NCBI GenBank assembly: GCA_027858345.1
Contig: JAQICX010000010.1
Span: 1-47,535 of the forward strand
From: Kiritimatiellia bacterium
GTDB taxonomy: Bacteria > Verrucomicrobiota > Kiritimatiellia > JAQICX01
Reading direction: 5' to 3'
DNA: 47,535 nucleotides
The notes under the pieces are model-generated. The model was not told the DNA's origin. It saw nothing but the letters and a program-made list of their open reading frames with translations, and ran no database searches. This document shows positions 34,608 to 43,311 of this stretch, piece after piece; position 1 is the stretch's first letter, and each line of letters starts with the position of its first letter. Position numbers and translations under genes: made by a program.

Positions 34608-34896
34608 TTAGTTTTTCGGTTGAAAGGAAAAACATGCGTTTGAGCCAATAAAATTGGCAGAAAACACATTGTTTTATCATCAAACGGGAGATAAATTTGA
34701 AAATTAATTTTAAATGACGATGAGGACATCGTCGCTCCCGTTTTTCCAAGACAACGGTTATTTGCATGCTGGGAGCGACACTCGAGCCTGCGAGAGAGGC
34801 TTCTTTCTCTAATGAGAAAAGTAGAAAGAAGCAATGAGCGTAGCGAATGGCCTACATTCGTCCTCGTTGTCATATCACTAACAACCCCAAAATCAA
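34608..34896 (+). mobile_element. Family-2 MITE-like element
   Basis: The left end TTAGTTTTTCGGTTGA (34608-34622) and degenerate right end CAACCCCAAAATCAA (34882-34896) are inverted. The left part is module B with a decayed palindrome (TTATCATCAAACGGGAGATAA). The interior has a GCTTCTTTCT/AGAAAGAAGC hairpin and GACGATGAGGACATCGTC. Imperfect direct repeats (AATCAAGGTTGTTTTG and AATCAAGGTTTTCTTG) lie at or just outside the two ends. Confidence 0.55.
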
Positions 34897-35290
34897 GGTT
34901 TTCTTGTTTGGATCACAAACTTTGTCTTGCAAAAATGTTCATAATATATTACATTTGTTGGATTGAATGTAAATAGGGCTTACTGTTTAATGTGAGATAG
35001 GCCACTTCGCTACGCTCGTTGCTGTCACAGGCTCCAGCCTCAGCAAGCTGGTTCCTGATATCGCATTGCAAATTCATAAATATAGGATAAAAAATTCCTT
35101 AACTCAAGTGCATTGTTTTTTGCAAGAAAATGCTAAAAACCTTGCTCTTCAAAGGTATATTTGCAACTCTAATTTGTTGTTAACACAATGTTTATGAATT
35201 AAACAGGATACCCTAAATAACATATACAGTGAATTGTATAAATACATTATGATTTTAATGATAATATTACTATAAATATGGAGTATACAT
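34897..35290. other. Spacer upstream of gspF
   Basis: No gene is seen. Bases 35003-35055 carry the repeat words CTACGCTCGTTGCTGTC and CTCCAGCCTCAGCAAGCTGG, also found in part near 19280-19315. The last 80 bases are AT-rich and probably hold the gspF promoter, but no 17-nt-spaced pair stands out. A GGAG ribosome site lies 8 nt before the gspF ATG. Confidence 0.5.
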
Positions 35291-36544
35291 ATGCCAAGAT
35301 ATAGATTTGTTGCTATGGATGGTCAAGGAAACGAGACCGAAGGTGTTCTTGATGCCGAAAGTCAAGCTCGTGCGGTTGCCCTAATTAAATCAAGAGGATA
35401 TTTCCCTACAAGAGTTAGCGAAATTGGTGGAGGAACTTCTGCTAAAGCAAAAAAACAAAAAGTTGTATCCAACGACCAAAGTTCAAAATCATCATTCTTT
35501 CAGAAAAAAGTGCGTGCAAGAGAGATGATGACTTTTACTCGTCAGTTTGCAACATTGGTCGATGCGGGCTTGCCGCTTCTTCGTGGCATGAGAATTCTGC
35601 TGAAGCAGGAAAAGCATCCGGCGTTGAAAGATGCCCTAAATGGAATGAGCGAGAGTATTGAGGCTGGTAACACATTTTCAGAGTCATTGACTTTATATCC
35701 AAAGATCTTTGATAACCTTTTTATTAACATGGTTAAGGCTGGTGAAGCTGGTGGTGTTCTAGAGACTGTTCTTTTGCGTCTTGCAGAGTTTATGGAAAAA
35801 GCCGAACACATCAGGAACAAAGTTAAGGGTGCGATGATCTATCCTGTAGTTGTTTTGGTCGCTGCATTTGGTATTGTTACTTTCCTTATGTCTTTTGTTA
35901 TACCCAAGTTTGAGCAGATATTCATTGATTTGGGTGTGAAAATGCCTATCTTTACACAATTTATTATAAATATAAGTGGGTTTGTTAAGGGTAATCTTAT
36001 TCTTATTTTTGTTGTAATTGGTGTATTAATTGTTGGTTCAAAGATTTTCAAGAAGACAAAAAAAGGTGGTGAGATTATGGACAGAGTTGCCATGGTTATG
36101 CCTTTGACGGGACCTCTTGTTAAGAAAACAGCCATTGGTCGTTTTGCAAGAACACTGGGAACACTTATGTCATCGGGCGTGCCGGTTCTTCAGGCTCTTA
36201 ACATTGTTCGTGATACTTCAGGAAACATTGCTGTTTCCGAAGCTATCCAGCAAGTTCACGATAGTGTAAAAGAAGGTGATAGCATGTCGTTGCCGATGGA
36301 AGCATCTGGAATCTTCCCTGGAATGGTTATCAGTATGGTTGACGTTGGTGAAGAGACTGGTGCTCTACCTGAAATGTTAATTCGTATTGCAGACAACTAC
36401 GATGATGAGGTTGATAATGCTGTAGAAGGCATGACGGCAGCTATTGAACCAATTCTTATCATCTTTCTTGCTCTTATCGTTGGCGGCATTGTTATTGCAA
36501 TGTTTATGCCTATGATGTCTATTATGGGTGGTATTGGTGGATGA
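35291..36544 (+). CDS. gspF: Type II secretion / type IV pilus platform protein GspF (PilC)
   Basis: 417 residues, standard length. An N-terminal cytoplasmic segment resembles other GspF proteins (RYRFVAMDGQGNETEGVLDA). Two T2SSF domains follow (about 75-200 and 280-405), each ending in membrane helices, with three helices near 180-200, 235-255 and 390-415. FTRQFATLVDAGLPLLRGM and FARTLGTLMSSGVPVLQAL are the paired family signatures. It forms the inner-membrane platform under a pseudopilus. It leads a cluster of seven pseudopilin genes, but no GspE ATPase or GspD secretin gene is in the window. Confidence 0.94.
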   Translation: MPRYRFVAMDGQGNETEGVLDAESQARAVALIKSRGYFPTRVSEIGGGTSAKAKKQKVVSNDQSSKSSFFQKKVRAREMMTFTRQFATLVDAGLPLLRGMRILLKQEKHPALKDALNGMSESIEAGNTFSESLTLYPKIFDNLFINMVKAGEAGGVLETVLLRLAEFMEKAEHIRNKVKGAMIYPVVVLVAAFGIVTFLMSFVIPKFEQIFIDLGVKMPIFTQFIINISGFVKGNLILIFVVIGVLIVGSKIFKKTKKGGEIMDRVAMVMPLTGPLVKKTAIGRFARTLGTLMSSGVPVLQALNIVRDTSGNIAVSEAIQQVHDSVKEGDSMSLPMEASGIFPGMVISMVDVGEETGALPEMLIRIADNYDDEVDNAVEGMTAAIEPILIIFLALIVGGIVIAMFMPMMSIMGGIGG

Positions 36545-36565
36545 TTTGTTATACTGAATAATAAG

Positions 36566-36606
36566 ACAAGACCAATATTCGTTAATATATACGATGGGTC
36601 TTGTTT
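36566..36606 (+). terminator. Possible attenuator between gspF and the first pseudopilin
   Basis: ACAAGACC (36566-36573) and GGTCTTGT (36597-36604) form an 8-bp stem with a 23-nt loop, followed by TTT. The long loop makes this a moderate candidate. It could lower or uncouple pseudopilin expression. Confidence 0.5.
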
Positions 36607-36659
36607 TACTGACAGGATATGACTTTTACATTATATTAGGAAATTTTGGAGAATTTTAA

Positions 36660-37253
36660 ATGAATGAATTGAAAAAAAATTATAAGTTCGGTTTTACGCT
36701 TGTGGAGCTGCTTGTTGTGATTGCAATTATAGCTATTCTTGCCTCAATCTCTTTTAAGGCTGCATCAGTTATGAATGAACGTACTGCAGCTGCAATAACC
36801 TCGGAAAGACTCGCAGAAATCTCAAACTGTCTCGCTGAATTTTATGCTGAGTTTGGGCAATACCCTCCATCAACCTCTGTTGAATATACGGATTGGTCTG
36901 AAGGTGCAAAACCAGCAAATTTCTGGACTGCACTTGTTCCAGAAAAAAGGGGTGAGGATGACACTTTTGCTCAGGACGATAAAGATGGCTTGCCGTATCA
37001 TTTCAGGCACGTATTGGATCCGCAAACCTGGAACCAGTTTAAAGACAATGTTGGTCTTCATCGTTATGATGTTTTGGAGACCACTGATATTAGTGGTGAT
37101 GTTAGTTATACAAATAGGGTTTATCATTTGCGTGATGGATGGGATCAGAATTTTAGATATAATTGCAAGGAGCCTTGTGCATCATATGAGCTGTATTCCG
37201 TAGGCTCAAGTGGTTCTGAAAAAGATGATATTTATGCGGGCCAGAAATATTAA
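36660..37253 (+). CDS. Type II secretion pseudopilin, GspG-like (first)
   Basis: 197 residues. The prepilin peptidase site is after Gly11 (KFG-FTLVELLVVIAI), with Glu at +5, followed by a hydrophobic helix. The soluble part contains GDVSYTNRVYHLRDGWDQNFRYNC and ends in a GSSGSEKDD sequence, a form of the calcium loop of GspG major pseudopilins. A GGAG ribosome site lies about 9 nt before the ATG. It is separated from gspF by a possible attenuator. First of three similar GspG-like genes in a row. Confidence 0.85.
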   Translation: MNELKKNYKFGFTLVELLVVIAIIAILASISFKAASVMNERTAAAITSERLAEISNCLAEFYAEFGQYPPSTSVEYTDWSEGAKPANFWTALVPEKRGEDDTFAQDDKDGLPYHFRHVLDPQTWNQFKDNVGLHRYDVLETTDISGDVSYTNRVYHLRDGWDQNFRYNCKEPCASYELYSVGSSGSEKDDIYAGQKY

Positions 37254-37277
37254 TAAATTAGGAAAGTGATATTTTAT

Positions 37278-37760
37278 ATGATTAAAAATAGTAAAAAAGG
37301 GTTTACGTTGGTTGAGATGCTTGTTGTTATTGCAATTATAGGAATTCTTATGGCTCTACTTTTCCCTGCATTTACAAGTGTGGTTAAGAAGGCAAAGGTA
37401 ACTAAAGCTAAGACAGAGGTGGCTCAGATCGAACAGGCGTGGAAGCAGTTTCTTATGGACTATAAGGAATTTCCGCCATCTATCAGCGGTCAGGTTGAAG
37501 GCATGAGTTCTGACGTTGTAAAGCATTTGACAGGAGATAATGATATTGTTAATATCAGAAAAACTATGTATATGGAACTCGATCCTGATGAGATTTATAA
37601 AGATCCTTGGGGGCGTGCATATAACATTCAGTTGGACGTGAGTGTTCCGCAACCGCATCCTTGGGCAAATGATGTGGCCGAGATAAACAAACAGGTCTTG
37701 GTCTGGTCGTATGGACCAAATTTGCAGGATGTTCGTGATAATATTAGTAATTGGCGATAA
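37278..37760 (+). CDS. Type II secretion pseudopilin, GspG-like (second)
   Basis: 160 residues from the ATG at 37278. An upstream in-frame GTG at 37266 sits only 2 nt from the GGAAA and is less likely. The cleavage site is after Gly8 (KKG-FTLVEMLVV), with Glu at +5. The soluble part has DPWGRAYNIQLD and ends WSYGPNLQDVRDN, the G-type arrangement with a DPWG turn and a C-terminal WS-G loop. Probably the major or a co-major pseudopilin. Gap of 24 nt to the previous stop. Confidence 0.85.
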   Translation: MIKNSKKGFTLVEMLVVIAIIGILMALLFPAFTSVVKKAKVTKAKTEVAQIEQAWKQFLMDYKEFPPSISGQVEGMSSDVVKHLTGDNDIVNIRKTMYMELDPDEIYKDPWGRAYNIQLDVSVPQPHPWANDVAEINKQVLVWSYGPNLQDVRDNISNWR

Positions 37761-37775
37761 AAATTGGGTTTATAT

Positions 37776-38408
37776 ATGAAAAATTTAAAAAAACAAGGAT
37801 TTACACTTGTAGAACTGCTAATTGTCATTGCTTTGATTATTATTCTTCTCGGAGTGATGATTCCCGCTATTATCAAAGTTAAAGATGTGGGAAAGAAAAC
37901 GATGGCAGAGACTGAGGCGATGGCTTTAGCTAATGCAGTTAAGGCATATCAAACGCGATACGGAATGTACCCTGTTGAGGCTCCAAATAATCTCAACTAC
38001 TATGATAAGACAGGAAATGAAGTCCTTGATATGGATGATTCATGGGCTTTGCTGGAAAACATTGCGGCAAAAAATGGTGATGGGGTGATGCTCATAGAAT
38101 TGGAGAATTACAAAAGAGAGGGTGATTTTGTTCTTGATCCTTATGGAAATCCATATGTTTTTCTTATGGATATGCATGATAATGACACAAATAGAAATAC
38201 TAATGCTACAGGTGATGAGTTTGTTAGCGATGGGAGAATTCAGGTCTCAAAGATGGCCAACCAGCAGGACAATAGTTTTGTAGGAAGATCCGGTACTTAC
38301 AGAATTAAAAGTGGAAAGATTAAAGACACAGATATTCGGACAACGGATGCTAAGGGTGGTATAAGGGTTCTCTTCTTTACTGGAAACGACATGGAGGGAG
38401 CTCCATGA
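37776..38408 (+). CDS. Type II secretion pseudopilin, GspG-like (third)
   Basis: 210 residues from the ATG at 37776; an in-frame TTG 12 nt upstream is rejected because the ATG gives a normal short leader. The cleavage site is after Gly8 (KQG-FTLVELLIV), with Glu at +5. A DPYGNPYVFLMD turn is present near residue 122. Compared with the two preceding genes it has a longer C-terminal part (DGRIQVSKMANQQDN onward) without the GspG calcium loop, so it could be a minor pseudopilin. The ribosome site is weak. The end overlaps the next gene by 4 bp (ATGA). Confidence 0.82.
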   Translation: MKNLKKQGFTLVELLIVIALIIILLGVMIPAIIKVKDVGKKTMAETEAMALANAVKAYQTRYGMYPVEAPNNLNYYDKTGNEVLDMDDSWALLENIAAKNGDGVMLIELENYKREGDFVLDPYGNPYVFLMDMHDNDTNRNTNATGDEFVSDGRIQVSKMANQQDNSFVGRSGTYRIKSGKIKDTDIRTTDAKGGIRVLFFTGNDMEGAP

Positions 38409-38989
38409 TTAGGAAAGCATATAACTCAGGATTTACCTTAATTGAAATGCTGGTTGTGATGGCTCTTATGGCTCTTTTGATTGGAGTTGGGGTCTCCAGC
38501 TTTTACGGCATGGGACAAGGTAGTTCGCTTATTGGGGGTGAAAATGAAGTTCAGGCAGCACTTGCTCTTGCAAGACAGCAGACCATTATGCAAAATGCCT
38601 CTGTAAATATTTATTTCTACCAAGATGATTCTACCGATGATATTGTATACGAGATGTGGGCAATGACCAATGGTGTTAATATTGCCTATGGACCAAAAAC
38701 TGACAGTACTACTTTAACATATGAGATTGGCGATGCAATTAATGAGGATAGAGACAATAAGTATGGATATAAATTGGGGGTTAGATATCATTTTGCTAAA
38801 GGAATTGATGTCACTGTTGATGGCACTACGATAGAAGATGCGAAGAATGAATATATTACACTTAGGCCTACTGGAGCAGCTATTCTCCCAGATAATTCGG
38901 TTATTGAACTTGTTTTGCCGGAAAAAGGCTATGGGCGCAAAATTACAATTTTTTCTGTGACAGGGTTAACGAAGGTGGAGGACATATGA
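38405..38989 (+). CDS. Minor pseudopilin, GspH-like
   Basis: 194 residues. The cleavage site is after Gly9 (NSG-FTLIEMLVV), with Glu at +5. The body QAALALARQQTIMQNASVNIYFY is the GspH/FimT arrangement, in which a helix runs into the first strand. It overlaps both neighbours by 4 bp (ATGA at each junction), so translation is coupled. A minor pseudopilin that caps or initiates the pseudopilus. Confidence 0.8.
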   Translation: MIRKAYNSGFTLIEMLVVMALMALLIGVGVSSFYGMGQGSSLIGGENEVQAALALARQQTIMQNASVNIYFYQDDSTDDIVYEMWAMTNGVNIAYGPKTDSTTLTYEIGDAINEDRDNKYGYKLGVRYHFAKGIDVTVDGTTIEDAKNEYITLRPTGAAILPDNSVIELVLPEKGYGRKITIFSVTGLTKVEDI

Positions 38990-39489
38990 TGTGCAATAAT
39001 AAAAGTGGTTTTTCGCTTATTGAGCTTACCTTTGCTCTTATGATTACAGGAATGGGCATTCTGGCAATATTTCATGTTTTCCCTTCTGGGCTTAATGCCG
39101 GCAAGAATGCTGTTGCTGACACAAGAGCAACAGAATTTTCCCAGGCAGTCTTTGAGGCATATAGAGTTGAGATTGCCTTGATGACACAAAACGAGTGGGA
39201 TATTGAATTTGAAGATGATGATTCTCTTGATATCAGTATTTATATACCGTCTGGTGCCGGAGAGAATGATGAGATCAAAATATCTCCAGTGGATACATTC
39301 CAAGCACCAGATGCAGCCATTGTGTTTCCAAAAGGTTCAAAGCCAACAGAACATATGCGATATAAATTGGCGGCAGTCTTGCTTCCTGGCTCAGATAATC
39401 TTGTAGAGATATATTTAGAGGTCAGTTATGGTAAAATGTCCAGCAATAAACAAATATTCTACACAGCTATTTGTTTTAACAGTATGTAA
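38986..39489 (+). CDS. Minor pseudopilin, GspI-like
   Basis: 167 residues. The cleavage site is after Gly8 (KSG-FSLIELTFAL), with Glu at +5, followed by an unusually mixed helix (MITGMGILAIFHVFPSG). By order between GspH-like and GspJ-like genes and by length it is probably GspI. Tandem ATGATG gives a start at 38986 or 38989. A GGAGG ribosome site lies just upstream inside the previous gene. Confidence 0.72.
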   Translation: MMCNNKSGFSLIELTFALMITGMGILAIFHVFPSGLNAGKNAVADTRATEFSQAVFEAYRVEIALMTQNEWDIEFEDDDSLDISIYIPSGAGENDEIKISPVDTFQAPDAAIVFPKGSKPTEHMRYKLAAVLLPGSDNLVEIYLEVSYGKMSSNKQIFYTAICFNSM

Positions 39490-39516
39490 CTTTTATTACT
39501 AAAATATGGAGTTTTA

Positions 39517-40068
39517 ATGAAAAATAGAAAAGGGTTTACAATTATTGAGATGATGGTTGCCATGGCGGTGCTTTCGATGCTTGTCATTGCAATGTCAAGA
39601 ATTTTTCAGCAAAGTCAGGTTGCATCCAATACAGGTTATAATTTGTCAAAAGGTACCTTGGTTGGAAGAACCCTTCTGCAGTTTGTTGCAGATGATTTGA
39701 GTAATTGTACAACCAATGTTGGAGATCTTTCGTTTACGAGGGTTGTTTTGTCAACGGATGCCAGTCAGGAACCATGGCAAACAATCACTTATGAATTTAA
39801 CGAGGCAGACGGTTCTCTCACTAGGAGCAGTGATGGTGGCACTCCTTTAATTTTGTATGAAGATTCTGATAAAGGTTCAGTTTTTTTAACAGCTTTTGAC
39901 TTCGTCGTAGATGATGAAAGTAATCCGACATACTATGATATTACACTTTCTGTGGACGTCACTCAATATGAGAATGCTACAGCCGGGCAAAAGGATACAA
40001 AAAACTTTACAACTCGAGTCTACCTTCAGAGTAGAAATAGAGACAAATATGGGAAATATAAACTGTAA
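39517..40068 (+). CDS. Minor pseudopilin, GspJ-like
   Basis: 183 residues. The cleavage site is after Gly6 (RKG-FTIIEMMVAM), with Glu at +5. The helix is followed by RIFQQSQVASNTGYNLSKGT and LLQFVADDLSNC, which match the GspJ pattern of a long amphipathic helix before a beta-rich domain (FDFVVDDESNPTYYDI). It lies 27 nt after the GspI-like gene and 31 nt before the GspK-like gene. Confidence 0.78.
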   Translation: MKNRKGFTIIEMMVAMAVLSMLVIAMSRIFQQSQVASNTGYNLSKGTLVGRTLLQFVADDLSNCTTNVGDLSFTRVVLSTDASQEPWQTITYEFNEADGSLTRSSDGGTPLILYEDSDKGSVFLTAFDFVVDDESNPTYYDITLSVDVTQYENATAGQKDTKNFTTRVYLQSRNRDKYGKYKL

Positions 40069-40099
40069 GCCAATTGATATAACATAAGGATTCTCAAGT

Positions 40100-42379
40100 A
40101 TGGAAACTATTAAAAAATTTAAAGAAAAAAAAGGAATTGCATTCATAATAACACTTGGTCTGCTTGCGATGTTAATGATTATGGGAGTCTCTTTTGCTGT
40201 TTATATGAAAGTGGAAAGAGAGGCTGCTGCAAATTTTATGCTTGTTGGTTCAACTCGTCAGCTTGCACTGGCAGGTGTTGCCTATGCTATGGATGATATT
40301 AATTTCTCATTGGACGAAGATCCTGATGATGATTTTGACTTGTATCCTGTGGAAAATAATGCATGGGGGGACCTGAATGATCCGTTTCATGGATGGTTTC
40401 TTGATCCAGCAAATTTTACAGGTGATGATTGGAATGACAACAACAAGTATGCTTATGAAGAGTTAGTTAGTGATGTATATATGAAAAACAAACTGGCTAA
40501 GATGATTATACCAATCAATGCTTTTGAAACTGCAAAAAAACTATATAAAGTTAATAGACTTAAATTGGCCGATATTTTTAATGACGGTGAATTCGTAAAA
40601 GCAACTTTTCCTGGCAATGCATCATATATTGTTATTAATCTTTCCGGCATGATCGACCCAAATTTTGCAGGTGGACAATCCAGAGGCATTGGTGGAACCC
40701 CAGCAGAATTTCAAATTACAGAACTCCCGGGGGTTATGAACGTAAGTTTTCCTGGTGACTGGTATGAAACAATGCAGAAAATTAGTGTTGCTGACGGCAT
40801 TGATGCCGCCAATATAAAATGCTTGTATCCTTTCTCAATGTTTACTTCTTCTGCTGAATCTGTTAATGCTGATTTTAAAGGTGTGATGACAAATGTTGTT
40901 GACTATAGTAATCAAAACATCACTATTCTTAGCAAAATGCTAAAAGATTATTGTGATGTTACAACTAGTGATACCATGTGGGGTGCAGATGCGGTGTTTC
41001 CAACAACAATAAACTTAATTGATTATTTGGACAATGATAGTCTGCCAGGAGGACCAAATGAACAAATGGGTTATATCGGACCCTATGTTGACGCATTTCC
41101 TATGATTAACGAAGTCTATTTAAAAACTATGACAGCAGGTTCGACAGTTGATGATACATTTACGTGTACCATGGTTCTTGATTTGAAAACAGAACTTTTT
41201 TACCCATTCATTGCTCCTAAAATAGCAGACGTGGACTATGATGGAGATTTGGTACTAGAGTATGAGATTACTTTCAAAAAAGCCGGTTCAGGCATACCTA
41301 ATGACTTTTTTATAGAACCTAATGATGCTAATCAAAACCACACCGTAACGAGAACCGTACCAGTTAATATATCAGATTTTCAGAGCAATGCTGACCCGGT
41401 TGTTAAACTCCCGAACTTTATTATTGCCAAAGGTTCTACGACCAATTATCTTCCTGTGACTTACGAACTAACCATTGAACTTGATGTGAAACTGAAGGAT
41501 AATAGTGGAATATATGATGGGTTTTTTCCTAACAACAAAATGACATTTGATCTTGAACTTGCTAATCTAGGGAATTATCCTAGCCCCAAAACAGATGAAT
41601 TTGATTATCAAGTTATTGATCCTCGCATGAATTATAATTTGGACAATTGGGTTTCCACATCAACTGAAGATGCAAATTTAGACACCACATTAAATAATAT
41701 TAATACACCAACTCAAACAGAAATTGATAAGCCTGAAAAAGATAGTGATACTGATATGTTTATCAGAGGATATAAAGGCAATACAGAGGGTGATGCTGAT
41801 GGTGTTTTGCTTGAATCTGTAGGAGAATTAGCATATATTTTTACTGGTAATAATTGGGAAACGGTTAGACTTCTTGATCAAGGTATCAATCCTCGTCATA
41901 AAATATATGAATATTTATATCTTGCAGGAAGCGGGCTAACAAACAGTGGATGTGCTAATATTAACACTGAATACACAGAGGTGCTAAAGGCTGCTCTGAA
42001 GGATATGCCTATTGTGCCAGATGGCAGTGTAACTATTAGTGATACACAATTAGATGATTTAGTTGCAAAGATACAAAACTTGACTGAGGATGGTGGAATT
42101 TCACCTACAAACCTTTTCTCAATTGCTAATCAAAATGCAATTTTTACTGCACTTGGCGTTGACCCGCTGACTGGAACTGAATTTGAAAAAGAAGCTTTTT
42201 ATGTTTCAGGTATGCCTGCTCTTCATTTCAGGCAGAATCTTTTTGCCATTATATCCAAAGGTAGCTATATGAGAAGTAAACAAATTTGTCTGGCAATTGT
42301 CTGGCGAGATCCTGTACCAGATGAAGATGGTAGGCATCCATGCTTTATCCGTGAGCTTGTCTGGTTAAATGGAGAATAA
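40100..42379 (+). CDS. Large minor pseudopilin, GspK-like
   Basis: 759 residues, about twice the usual GspK length (near 330). The N-terminus KKKG-IAFIITLGLLAMLMIMG is a prepilin-type helix that lacks Glu at +5, as is typical of GspK, the tip subunit. The body has extra beta-rich inserts, Asp/Asn-rich and without Cys-rich or repeat features, and ends in a short LAIVWRDPVPDEDGRHP-type sequence also typical of this family in PVC bacteria. Such a large tip protein could contact substrates. Last gene of the cluster; no terminator is evident before the repeats that follow. Confidence 0.75.
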   Translation: METIKKFKEKKGIAFIITLGLLAMLMIMGVSFAVYMKVEREAAANFMLVGSTRQLALAGVAYAMDDINFSLDEDPDDDFDLYPVENNAWGDLNDPFHGWFLDPANFTGDDWNDNNKYAYEELVSDVYMKNKLAKMIIPINAFETAKKLYKVNRLKLADIFNDGEFVKATFPGNASYIVINLSGMIDPNFAGGQSRGIGGTPAEFQITELPGVMNVSFPGDWYETMQKISVADGIDAANIKCLYPFSMFTSSAESVNADFKGVMTNVVDYSNQNITILSKMLKDYCDVTTSDTMWGADAVFPTTINLIDYLDNDSLPGGPNEQMGYIGPYVDAFPMINEVYLKTMTAGSTVDDTFTCTMVLDLKTELFYPFIAPKIADVDYDGDLVLEYEITFKKAGSGIPNDFFIEPNDANQNHTVTRTVPVNISDFQSNADPVVKLPNFIIAKGSTTNYLPVTYELTIELDVKLKDNSGIYDGFFPNNKMTFDLELANLGNYPSPKTDEFDYQVIDPRMNYNLDNWVSTSTEDANLDTTLNNINTPTQTEIDKPEKDSDTDMFIRGYKGNTEGDADGVLLESVGELAYIFTGNNWETVRLLDQGINPRHKIYEYLYLAGSGLTNSGCANINTEYTEVLKAALKDMPIVPDGSVTISDTQLDDLVAKIQNLTEDGGISPTNLFSIANQNAIFTALGVDPLTGTEFEKEAFYVSGMPALHFRQNLFAIISKGSYMRSKQICLAIVWRDPVPDEDGRHPCFIRELVWLNGE

Positions 42380-42404
42380 TGTTTAGTCGCTTGCCCCCTG
42401 TGAT

Positions 42405-42736
42405 AAGTAGGAGATGGGAAGTGGGAAGATGGATCTTTTAAAATTTTCTAATATGGACAGCAGTACCCATTATAAACACCACTGTAATTCTCCGTTGGGC
42501 TTGCCCCATCGGTTATAAGAGATTGCATAACTGAGGCTGTTATTCTCCGGTGGGCTTGTCCCAAGTAGGAGATGGGAAGTGGGAAGATGGATATCTTGAC
42601 CTAAATCTTTTAATATGGACAGCAGTACCCATTATAACCGCCACTGTAATTCTCCGGTGGGCTTGCCTCATCGGGTATAAGAGAGTGCATAACTGATGCT
42701 GTTATTCTCCGGTGGGCTTGCCCCATCGGGTATAAG
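42405..42736 (+). repeat. Two-copy tandem repeat of 158 and about 174 bp
   Basis: Copy 1 (42405-42562) and copy 2 (42563-42736) both run from AAGTAGGAGATGGGAAGTGG through GGACAGCAGTACCCATTATA to TTATTCTCCGGTGGGCTTG. Each copy also contains two internal subunits beginning ATTCTCCG and including TGGGCTTGCCCCATCGG. There are no CRISPR-like spacers and no coding capacity. Confidence 0.85.
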
Positions 42737-42960
42737 ATTTATTGTTTGCTATCGTGGGTGGATATGCAGGCTTGTTCCCCGGTCTGTCATGTAAGGCGTA
42801 CCGCTTCTTGCATAGTAGCAGAACGACCGTGTCCTGCATAGTTTGCAAAACGACGCTGGAAGCGAAAAGAGTGAAGCTTTATATCTGATTTACGGCTTGA
42901 CAAGACAGTAGTGAGCTAGTAAAAAGAAATACAAAGAACGTAAAAAATTTTGAAATATAT
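42737..42960. repeat. Repeat-derived spacer
   Basis: No gene. It includes GTGTCCTGCATAGTTTGC and GACGCTGGAAGCGAA words related to other intergenic repeats (for example 26880-26900). It ends at the left target duplication AAATATAT (42953-42960). Confidence 0.45.
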
Positions 42961-43282
42961 GGCTCTGTCACGGTTTCCGTGGGTAAGGTATTAAATTACT
43001 CATCTTGGCTACGGATGAACACGGATAATTAAAATGTTCGACTACGTTGTAGTCGTCGTGTTATTATCAACATTATCCCCGCATTTCATACGGGGCTAAT
43101 AATATTAGACCACTTCGTGGTCATTAGCAACTGCGAAGCTGTTGAACTTTAATAGCCCCGTATGCAATACGGGGTTAGTTATAATAAAACAATACGACCC
43201 AGCTACTAACTCAGCGAAATAACCGCTAGTTAATAGCTGGGGCGAACAAAAAGGCATGACCCACGGAAACCGTGACAGAGCC
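42961..43282 (+). mobile_element. Family-1 MITE-like element with perfect 24-bp ends and 8-bp duplication
   Basis: A 322-bp element. The 24-bp ends (42961-42984 and 43259-43282, beginning GGCTCTGTCACGG) are perfect inverted repeats. Exact 8-mers AAATATAT flank it (42953-42960 and 43283-43290). Inside are hairpins CCCCGTAT/ATACGGGG (43156-43174), ACCAC/GTGGT, and the CCCAGCTA...TAGCTGGG inverted repeat (43198-43242) also found at 2457 and 4311. There is no coding capacity. The right end is 29 nt before the HAD gene ATG. The junction creates a TATAAT at 43288-43293. Confidence 0.9.
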
Positions 43283-43311
43283 AAATATATAATGTAAAAA
43301 AGGAAAAAATA

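Noticed and set aside
34472-34873. Minus-strand open frame after the giant gene
   Set aside because: It crosses the terminator of the giant gene and a family-2 element; repeat translation only.
42405-42736. CRISPR array
   Set aside because: There are only two long copies without regular short repeats or unique spacers, and no cas genes.
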